Below, in pieces: positions 9,491 to 17,083 of a stretch of DNA of 64,000 nt. Each line of letters begins with the position of its first letter. The stretch's first letter is position 1. A program made the translations under genes and the position numbers. Origin of the DNA: Hymenobacter sp. Lineage in GTDB: Bacteria; Bacteroidota; Bacteroidia; Cytophagales; Hymenobacteraceae. The stretch lies in assembly GCA_028288445.1 (NCBI GenBank), contig JAQBNT010000156.1, forward strand, positions 19,890-83,889. The letters run 5' to 3'. A model generated the notes under the pieces. That model was not told where the DNA came from and ran no database searches. It saw nothing but the letters and a program-made list of their open reading frames with translations.

Positions 9491-10446
9491 GCCGCCTGTC
9501 TCGCTTCCTGCCCGCGCTATTCCTCCTTCTCCTCACCGCAAGCATCCCGGCGATGTCTCTTCCGACGCAAACCGAGCCCATCCGCCAGGTTATCGGCTCC
9601 TACGGCTTCCCCGAGCACCGCGTGGCGCTGGCTGATTCGCTGGAAATCGCCTACGTCGATGCCGGCAAGGGCAGCACCACGCTCATTTTTATCCACGGCC
9701 TCAGCAGCTACGTGCGGGCCTGGGAGCGCACCCTACCGGAGCTCAGCCGCGGCAGCCGCTGCCTGGCCCTCGACCTGCCCGGCTACGGCAAATCCTCGAA
9801 GGGCCACTACCCCAGCACCATGAATTTCTACGCCGAGGTCATCCACCTGTTTATCCAGCGCCTACACCTGCGCAACGTGACGCTGGTGGGCCACAGCATG
9901 GGCGGCCAGATTGCGGTGACCCTGGCCCTGAAATACCCCGCCGATGCCCGGAAACTGGTCCTCACCTCGCCGGCCGGCTTCGAAACCTTCACCGCGCCCG
10001 AGCGGGAGCAGCTGCGCGCCTTCTATACGGTGGCGTCCATCCAACACACGCCCGAGGCCCAGGTGCGGGCCAACCACAAGTACAACTTCTACCGTATGCC
10101 CCCGGCCGTGGACCTCTGGATAACCGAGCGCCTGCGCATGATGCAGTGCGACGACTTCGGCCTCTATGCCCTCACCGTGGTCAACAGCATGGCCGGCATG
10201 CTCGACGGCCCCATTTTCGAGCGCCTGCCGCAGGTGCAGCAGCCCACGCTGGTCGTGTTCGGGGCCGAGGATTTCCTGATTCCCAACCGGGCGCTGCACC
10301 CGCAGCTCACCACGGCCCAGGTGGCGGCCGCCGGCGTGGCCCGCCTGCCCCACGCCCAGCAAGTGCTACTGCCCGAAGCCGGCCACTTCGCCCATTACGA
10401 GCAAGCGGCCGAGTTTAATAAGCTGGTGGCGGCGTTTGTGAAATAA
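9487..10446 (+). CDS. Alpha/beta hydrolase with N-terminal signal peptide
   Basis: FIHGLSS, GHSMGG nucleophile elbow, FGAEDFLIP, EAGHFAHYE; ATGA overlap with upstream ligase. Confidence 0.92.
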   Translation: MSRLSRFLPALFLLLLTASIPAMSLPTQTEPIRQVIGSYGFPEHRVALADSLEIAYVDAGKGSTTLIFIHGLSSYVRAWERTLPELSRGSRCLALDLPGYGKSSKGHYPSTMNFYAEVIHLFIQRLHLRNVTLVGHSMGGQIAVTLALKYPADARKLVLTSPAGFETFTAPEREQLRAFYTVASIQHTPEAQVRANHKYNFYRMPPAVDLWITERLRMMQCDDFGLYALTVVNSMAGMLDGPIFERLPQVQQPTLVVFGAEDFLIPNRALHPQLTTAQVAAAGVARLPHAQQVLLPEAGHFAHYEQAAEFNKLVAAFVK

Positions 10447-10447
10447 A

Positions 10448-10480
10448 GAACGTCATGCAGAACGCAACGAAGCATCTCGC
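10448..10480. repeat. Single (half) arm of the GTCATGCTGA-type palindromic repeat
   Basis: gaacgtcatgcagaacgcaacgaagcatctcgc without a matching distal arm. Confidence 0.55.
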
Positions 10481-10565
10481 TTGGATAAGATGCCTTTATT
10501 CCATCAATTGCGAATTGCTGCTTCTACCTTGCAAGAGCAAATGAGATTATAAAGGACAGTAAATA

Positions 10566-11249
10566 ATGGGAGCTTGGAGCGCAGCCATCGATGGCAACGA
10601 TACATTTCTTGACATCTATCAGAACTTCTTTGACCTATACAATCAAGGAGCAACTCCTCAGGATGTTTCGAAGCAGATTGTAAATGACTTTGCCGAGGTA
10701 TTCGATGATTACGATGACAGAAGTAATGCGTTGTTTGCTTTGGCATTAGCTCAGTGGAAAACCAAATCACTCGACCCGAAAATCTTTGAACAAGTCAAGG
10801 AAATTATTGAGAGTGGTAGTGACCTCGACATATGGAAAGGCCCTGACACTAATGACAAGGTTTTAAAGAAGCGAAAGTCCGTTCTTGATAAGTTCTTGAA
10901 TCAAATTTCGGTTGAAAAGGAAAAGCCTAAGCGTAGAGTAAAAACTAAATTTGAGTTTTCGACAGTAGAACTTGTGAGACTTGTTGCCCCTGATGGGAAT
11001 AAGGTGTTTAACGCCAGCGAAGAATTCATAAATGGTGTCTACTCACAAACTGGTTCTATGATTTCCTGGAAATCTGGTGGCGGTTCAGTGTTTTATTTTG
11101 AAGAGCAGGGAAGGACTATAACTGCCCGTTGGGTTGACAGTCAAACACTGGAAATAACCCATGATGAAAATATCATTTTTACGAAGAAAGAAGACAGTTG
11201 CTATTATTGTGGTGACCAAGGAAAGGTGATTTATGTGCCTTCCGCATGA
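10566..11249 (+). CDS. Hypothetical protein in an AT-rich segment, probably horizontally acquired
   Basis: Single clean ORF MGAWSAAIDGNDTFLDIYQNFFDLYNQG...; composition and codons visibly AT-richer than neighbours. Confidence 0.75.
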   Translation: MGAWSAAIDGNDTFLDIYQNFFDLYNQGATPQDVSKQIVNDFAEVFDDYDDRSNALFALALAQWKTKSLDPKIFEQVKEIIESGSDLDIWKGPDTNDKVLKKRKSVLDKFLNQISVEKEKPKRRVKTKFEFSTVELVRLVAPDGNKVFNASEEFINGVYSQTGSMISWKSGGGSVFYFEEQGRTITARWVDSQTLEITHDENIIFTKKEDSCYYCGDQGKVIYVPSA

Positions 11250-11276
11250 CGTCATAAACCACTTCACCCAACCCCA

Positions 11277-11306
11277 AAAAAGCGCGCTGACCCCGCGCTT
11301 TTTTTA
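11277..11306 (+). terminator. Terminator-like hairpin
   Basis: aaaaagcgcgctgaccccgcgcttttttt. Confidence 0.7.
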
Positions 11307-11381
11307 TGCCCTTAACCCACCACCCGCCAACCTCAGAATTTCCGGTAAATTGGACGCCCCTCCCACCCACGCCGCTATTCT

Positions 11382-12809
11382 GTGAAGAAGAAACTAGAGA
11401 AGTTCGCCGAGTTTGCCGCCGATGTGCTGCCCCACGAAGTGGCTTGGCTGCAGCAGGTGCAGCAGTTTCAGGATGCCGACAACCGCGAGATTCTCGAAAC
11501 CCTGGCCTACAACTGCCATCACCCGCGCACGCCGGTGGCCTTCCGGCCCGGCATCGACAAGCGCAAGTATTCCAACCTGATGCAGTGGGTGCAGCAGCGC
11601 CTGGCCAGCATCGACGTGGACAAGCACCTGGTGCACCTCAACGCCCTCGACCAGCAGATTATGACCGATTCCATCGGTCCGGCCGAGGAAAAGGCGCTGC
11701 TCCAGGCCATAGTGCGCTACGACAAGCCGGCCTTCTACTTCGTGAAATTCTACGAGCTCACGCTCAGCTACCAGCAGTTTCTGCTGGTGCGGATGCGCTT
11801 TAAGGAGCACCAGCTGGTGGCCCAGTTCGTGGAGCAGCAGCGGGCGGCGTATGAGCTGAGCAAGGCCACGTTTGCCCAGCTGCACCAGGCCACGCTCGAC
11901 ATCACGAGCCAGTACACCCGCAACGCCACCGAGAGCCGGCAGTGGGAGCCCTGGCTGCTGGCCACGTTCTACGACGACACGCTCGATGGCCTGAACCGCT
12001 ATTTTGCGGTGGTGCGGCTCACGTTTCTGTACTTCAACTACTCGGAGTTCGACAAGCTGAAAGCCGTGTATGAGGCCCTGGATGGCATGCTGCGGCAGGG
12101 CATGTTCTACTCGCGCCGTATCCTGTTCAACTACTACGCCAACAGCGTGTTGCTGCACTCCAAGTTCGACGTGCTGCAACAGGCCGAGGAGTTCGGCTAC
12201 CTCAGCATCAAGCAGAAGAATACTGACCACCTGCACTACCTCAACAACTACAGCGCGATTCTGCTGCGCCAGGGCAAAAGCCACGAGGCGCTGGCCCTGA
12301 TGAAGCAGTCCCTATCATCGTCGCGCCACACCACCAACCTGCGCGACAAAATCGGGTTCATGGCCTTCTACATCAAGTGCCTGAATCTGAACGGCCAGCC
12401 CGCCGACGGCGAAAAGCTGGCCGACAGCTTCCTGCGCGACAACGCCAAGGAGATTCTGGCCCACCGCTGGCACATTTTCTTCGTGGCCTATTTCCAGGCG
12501 CTGGTGCTGCAGGAGAAGTACGACAAACTGCTGCGCACCTGCCACCGGCACCACCTGCTGCAAAAGGAGGCCGACTACCGCACCCGCCCCAACTACGTGC
12601 CCACGCTGGAGTGGTACTACCACATCAGCCGCTACGTGGAGAACGAGATTGACGACGACCAGCTGGTGGCCCTGATTGGCAGCACCGGCCAGCCACATTT
12701 CGGCAATCCGCACAAGCGCCGGCTGCTCGAAGACCAGTTGAATGAGGTGAAATCCTGCATTCCACACTTGTGCGGGCGTATTCGGTCCATGCTGTTGCAG
12801 GCGGGTTAA
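11382..12809 (+). CDS. Hypothetical protein, all-helical/TPR-like
   Basis: GTG start; 475-aa Leu/Gln-rich ORF, no recognisable domain; longest same-frame ORF in the region. Confidence 0.75.
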   Translation: MKKKLEKFAEFAADVLPHEVAWLQQVQQFQDADNREILETLAYNCHHPRTPVAFRPGIDKRKYSNLMQWVQQRLASIDVDKHLVHLNALDQQIMTDSIGPAEEKALLQAIVRYDKPAFYFVKFYELTLSYQQFLLVRMRFKEHQLVAQFVEQQRAAYELSKATFAQLHQATLDITSQYTRNATESRQWEPWLLATFYDDTLDGLNRYFAVVRLTFLYFNYSEFDKLKAVYEALDGMLRQGMFYSRRILFNYYANSVLLHSKFDVLQQAEEFGYLSIKQKNTDHLHYLNNYSAILLRQGKSHEALALMKQSLSSSRHTTNLRDKIGFMAFYIKCLNLNGQPADGEKLADSFLRDNAKEILAHRWHIFFVAYFQALVLQEKYDKLLRTCHRHHLLQKEADYRTRPNYVPTLEWYYHISRYVENEIDDDQLVALIGSTGQPHFGNPHKRRLLEDQLNEVKSCIPHLCGRIRSMLLQAG

Positions 12810-12818
12810 ACGGTTTGA

Positions 12819-12833
12819 GCAACAATCGTTTGC
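12819..12833 (-). promoter_or_regulatory. Weak operator-like site upstream of TonB-dependent receptor
   Basis: GCAACAATCGTTTGC (rc GCAAACGATTGTTGC), resembling the GGCAACGATTGCGC core. Confidence 0.3.
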
Positions 12834-12976
12834 GGGAGGTTAGTGCGGCCGGTGGCGGTTAAGTCCACCGCGCTTATTTGATGCGTAGGAAGGCATTGGG
12901 TGAAGGAGGCCGGTAGATTCGTCCCACTACTGCACTCCGACTCAAAATCCCACCAACTCTTTCAATCCCAACGCAT

Positions 12977-15526
12977 ATGGCCTCTCGACTTTTACTCCTT
13001 TTTCTGCTGATTGTTCAGGCATTGGGGGCTGCGGCCCAGGGCGGCGGCGTGCGCGGCCGCGTCACCGATGCCACCAGCAAAGAAGCCCTGCCGGGCGTGA
13101 GCGTGCTCATCGCCGGCACCACCACGGGCACGTCGAGCGGCAACGCCGGCGAGTTCTCCATCACCGGCCTCAAGCCGGGCACCTACAAAGTGGTGCTGTC
13201 CTCTATCGGCTACGAAGCCATGCCGGCCCGCACCGTCGAAATCGGCTCTGATGTCGTGGATTTGGGCACCATCGGCCTGGCCCAAACCACCGTCATGGCT
13301 GGCGAAGTCGTGGTTTCGGCCTCGCGCCGCCCCGAGAAGCTGACCGAAGCCCCGGCCACCATCGACCTCATCACCGCCAAACAGATTGACGAGCTGCCGT
13401 CCTTCAACGTGGGCGAGCTGCTGGCCCGTCAGAAGGGCGTTGACTACATCCGCACCGGCGTGCTGGGCACGGGCATCAACGTGCGCGGATTCAACAGTGC
13501 CTTCAACCCTAAGAACCTGCAAATGAACGATGCGCGGCTGTCCACGCTCATCGCCACGGGCCTGCCACTGGGGCCATTAACCAGTGTAGTGAAGGAAGAT
13601 ATTGAGCGCATCGAAGTGGTGCTCGGGCCATCGGCCGCGCTCTATGGACCGAATGCCCACAACGGGCTGGTGAACACCATCAGCAAGGACCCGCGCCGCT
13701 CGGCCGGCACCACGGTGGCGCTGGGTTTGGGGAACCAGAGCGTGTTTTCGGGCCGCTTCCGCCATGCGCAGGTTATCAATTCCAAACTGGCGTTCAAGGT
13801 GACGGGCGAGTACACCCGGGGCGTTGACTTTCCCTACGTCGATACAGTGTACTACAACAACACGGCGTTTGCCAGCCCGGCGGTGCCGGCCACGCCCACC
13901 ACGCCGGCCATTCCGGCCAAAACCGGCCAGTTCCACGCCGCACCCGAGATTGATTTGGACCGCACCTTCAAGAGCCTGCACGGTGAGGCGGCGCTCTACT
14001 ACAGCCTCACCGATAAGGCCGATATCATCCTGTCCTACGGCGGCAACCAGTCGAGTTTCCTGGCCCAGACCAATGCCGGCCGCAACCAGATTAAGGACTG
14101 GAGCGTGCAATACCTGCACGCCCGTTATGTGTCGCCGCGCTGGTTTGCGCAGGTTTACAATACCTGGAGCAAGACGGCTGATACCTACGCCATCAACCAG
14201 CGCACCCAGAACTACCTGAGCTTCAAGGATGCCGGTTTCGGTGAAGACGAGGCCCGCAGCCGCTCCTTCACCGAGCAGTGGTTTGGCAAAACGACCACCG
14301 CCGGTGTGGCCTTGCAGCGCGGGGCGGTGTTCAAGGATGCCTCGCGCCGCGTGAACGGCGAAGTGCAGTACAACAACACGTTCGGCATTTTCAACCTCGT
14401 GGTGGGCACGCAGTACCAGCGCGACATGGCCTTCAGCGAACACACGTATTTGTTCGACCGCGATGGTGACATCGTCATCAACCAAATCGGCCTCTACACC
14501 CAAGGCGAACTGACCTTGCCGAGCCATTTCAAGCTCATCGCCGCTGCCCGCGCCGACCAGCACGACCGGTACGGCTTCAACTTCATCCCGAAAGGCGGCG
14601 TGGTGTGGTCCCTCAACGACCAGAACCTGCGCCTCACCTACGGCCAGGGCATCGCCGCCCCCACCATCCTCAACCTCGACGGCTACCTCTTTGGCGGCCT
14701 GCTGCTCGGCAACGGCCAAGGCTTCACCCTGAGCGACGGCACCGTGATTGACAAGCTGAAAGTGGAAACCATCAAAACCGTGGAAATCGGCTACAAAGGC
14801 AAGGTCACGCCCAAGTTTTTCATCGATGCCAACGCTTACTACAACCGCTCACAGAATTTCCTGAGCCCGTCCATCAACATCGCCACCAACGGCCGCAAGG
14901 TGGTGAAGCGCGGCGACACGCCGATGTCGCAGGTGATTCCGGGCACGCCGGAAACCGGCGCGGCCACGGTGCTCACCTACGTGAACTTTGGCCAGGTTGA
15001 CACCTACGGAGCCGATTTCGGTTTCAGCTACTTCCTCTCGTCGTCGCTGAGCCTGGCGCTGAACTACTCCTGGTTTGGCTTCAAGCTCGACCACGACGAC
15101 CTGAAAAACGACGGCAACAAAGACGGCAAAGTGCAGGACGAAATCGACCTGCCCATCAACACGCCCAAGCATAAGGGCAGCCTGGCCTTGAACTACAGCG
15201 GTAAGAAGTTCTTCGGCTCCATTTTCACCCGCTACGTGCAGGCCTACGATTTCTACTCCGGCATCAACGTGGCCGCGGCCGCCAACCCCACGCTCGGCGT
15301 GAAGGAAAACGCCCGCTACGGCCGCACCTGGAACTACGGCCCCCTCGGCGGCTTCACCACCGTGGACCTGAGCGCCGGCTACCGCGTGAATAGCTACCTC
15401 ACCGCCTCGGCCCAGGTCGTGAACCTGTTCGATACCAAGATGCGCGAGTTCGTGGCCTCGCCCTTTATCGGCCGCCTGTATTCGGCTGAGTTGAAGGTGA
15501 TGCTGCCGGCGCTGGGCTCTAAATGA
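12977..15526 (+). CDS. TonB-dependent receptor with N-terminal carboxypeptidase-like regulatory domain
   Basis: Signal peptide; GRVTDATSKEALPGVSVLIAGTTTGTSS; VVSASRRPEKLTEAPATIDLI plug; C-terminal TASAQVVNLFDTKMREFVASPFIGRLYSAELKV. Confidence 0.93.
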   Translation: MASRLLLLFLLIVQALGAAAQGGGVRGRVTDATSKEALPGVSVLIAGTTTGTSSGNAGEFSITGLKPGTYKVVLSSIGYEAMPARTVEIGSDVVDLGTIGLAQTTVMAGEVVVSASRRPEKLTEAPATIDLITAKQIDELPSFNVGELLARQKGVDYIRTGVLGTGINVRGFNSAFNPKNLQMNDARLSTLIATGLPLGPLTSVVKEDIERIEVVLGPSAALYGPNAHNGLVNTISKDPRRSAGTTVALGLGNQSVFSGRFRHAQVINSKLAFKVTGEYTRGVDFPYVDTVYYNNTAFASPAVPATPTTPAIPAKTGQFHAAPEIDLDRTFKSLHGEAALYYSLTDKADIILSYGGNQSSFLAQTNAGRNQIKDWSVQYLHARYVSPRWFAQVYNTWSKTADTYAINQRTQNYLSFKDAGFGEDEARSRSFTEQWFGKTTTAGVALQRGAVFKDASRRVNGEVQYNNTFGIFNLVVGTQYQRDMAFSEHTYLFDRDGDIVINQIGLYTQGELTLPSHFKLIAAARADQHDRYGFNFIPKGGVVWSLNDQNLRLTYGQGIAAPTILNLDGYLFGGLLLGNGQGFTLSDGTVIDKLKVETIKTVEIGYKGKVTPKFFIDANAYYNRSQNFLSPSINIATNGRKVVKRGDTPMSQVIPGTPETGAATVLTYVNFGQVDTYGADFGFSYFLSSSLSLALNYSWFGFKLDHDDLKNDGNKDGKVQDEIDLPINTPKHKGSLALNYSGKKFFGSIFTRYVQAYDFYSGINVAAAANPTLGVKENARYGRTWNYGPLGGFTTVDLSAGYRVNSYLTASAQVVNLFDTKMREFVASPFIGRLYSAELKVMLPALGSK

Positions 15527-15548
15527 GTTAAAGCAGGCTTAATTATAA

Positions 15549-15653
15549 AACGTCATGCTGAGCGCAGTCGAAGCATCTCTACCGCAATAGTAAATCCTGT
15601 CGATTGGATTATTACAGCGGTAGAGATGCTTCGACTGCGCTCAGCATGACGTT
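15549..15653. repeat. Palindromic repeat, GTCATGCTGA-N-GAAGCATCTC family, copy 2
   Basis: aacgtcatgctgagcgcagtcgaagcatctctaccgc ... gcggtagagatgcttcgactgcgctcagcatgacgtt. Confidence 0.92.
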
Positions 15654-15675
15654 CTAGGTTCTGGTGGTTTCCTTG

Positions 15676-16707
15676 TTACCCCACCAGCTTGGGCGCTGGG
15701 TTCGACGACTCGCGCACCACGAGCGTGGTAGGCAGTTTCATCACGCTGGGGCCGGTGCTCTTGTGCTTGCGCTCGATGAGCTCGATGAGGCGCTCAGCGG
15801 CGAGCTGGCCGATTTCCTGGGCCGGCTGGGTCACGGTGCTCAGCGGCGGGTTTAGGAGGTGGGCCGACTGGGAATTGGTGAAGCTGAGCAGGGCCACTTC
15901 GCCCGGCACGTCGATGCCGCGCTGGCGCAGGGCGCCCAGGCAGCCCAGGGCCAGCCGGTCGCTGGCCGTGAAGAAGGCATCGGGCGGCGACGACAGGGCC
16001 AGCAGCTCGTCGACGAGGGTGCCGGCCTCGTCGGGGCCGAAGGTGCCGTAGCGCACCAGGTTTTCATCGAAAGGAACGCCGTATTGCTCCAGGGCGGCGC
16101 GGTAGCCGGCCAGCCGCTCCTGCGCAATGCTGAGGTAGAGCGGAATGGTGAGGTGGGCAATGCGCCGCCGGCCGGTTTGCAGCAGGTGCGAGGTGGCGGC
16201 GTAGGCCCCGCCAAAGTTGTCGGCCACCACCTGGGTCACGTCGAGTCCGGCCGCCACGCGGTCGAACAGCACCAGCGGCATGCCCTGGTCGACCAGCGCC
16301 TTGAGGTGTTTCACGTCGGAGGTTTCGCTGGAAAGCGAGAGCAGGAGGCCGTCAACGCGGCGCGACACGGCCTGCTGCACGTTGGCCACCTCGCGCTCGT
16401 AGCTCTCGTGGGTTTGGAAGATGATGACGTGGTAGCCCCGGTTGTAGGCAATGGCCTCGATGCCGTTGATGGCCTGCGAAAAGAAATTATTCGCAATCTG
16501 GGGCACGATGACGGCGATGGCCTTGCTGCTGCTGCCCTTCAGGCTGAGGGCAATGGGGTTGGGCCGGTAGTTGAGGCGCTCGGCATATTCCATCACCAGC
16601 CGCTTGGTTTCGGGGCTGATTTCGTAGCTGTCGCGCAAGGCCCTAGACACGGTCGAAGTCGACAGGTTCAGGGCGTGCGCGATATCCTTGATGGTGACGG
16701 GGTCCAA
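15676..16707 (-). CDS. LacI family transcriptional regulator
   Basis: VTIKDIAHALNLSTSTVSRALRDSYEISPETKRLVMEYAERLNYRPN HTH; periplasmic-binding-like core. Confidence 0.96.
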   Translation of the reverse strand: MDPVTIKDIAHALNLSTSTVSRALRDSYEISPETKRLVMEYAERLNYRPNPIALSLKGSSSKAIAVIVPQIANNFFSQAINGIEAIAYNRGYHVIIFQTHESYEREVANVQQAVSRRVDGLLLSLSSETSDVKHLKALVDQGMPLVLFDRVAAGLDVTQVVADNFGGAYAATSHLLQTGRRRIAHLTIPLYLSIAQERLAGYRAALEQYGVPFDENLVRYGTFGPDEAGTLVDELLALSSPPDAFFTASDRLALGCLGALRQRGIDVPGEVALLSFTNSQSAHLLNPPLSTVTQPAQEIGQLAAERLIELIERKHKSTGPSVMKLPTTLVVRESSNPAPKLVG

Positions 16708-17083
16708 GCGCGTAGGGTGGTAAGGAAGTACAAGTATCGGCCGGAGCCGCCGGAGCCATTGGCCCCGGGCTAACTACCGGATTATCGGGCCGAATGGTTC
16801 CCCGGTTCGGCCTGGCTTCGGCTCGGCGGGCGGCATCTGGCCGCTGCCGCCGGGGCTGCCGGAGCCTGCGGGGAATCTTCAGCAAGCCAAATCTATTACA
16901 AGAGTACCGATTTTTTGCCCAAGCGGCCGCTAAAACCCCGGCAGTAGCGCGCTGGCGAGTAGCTTGCTGCCCCCAAATGGAGCCCTCGGGTAGGGCGGCG
17001 CTTCATGCCGTCGCCATCTTTGTGCGGTAATCTAGCAGCCGGCCCGTGCGTGTGGGCCGGCGGTTTTTCGACTGAATTCAACC

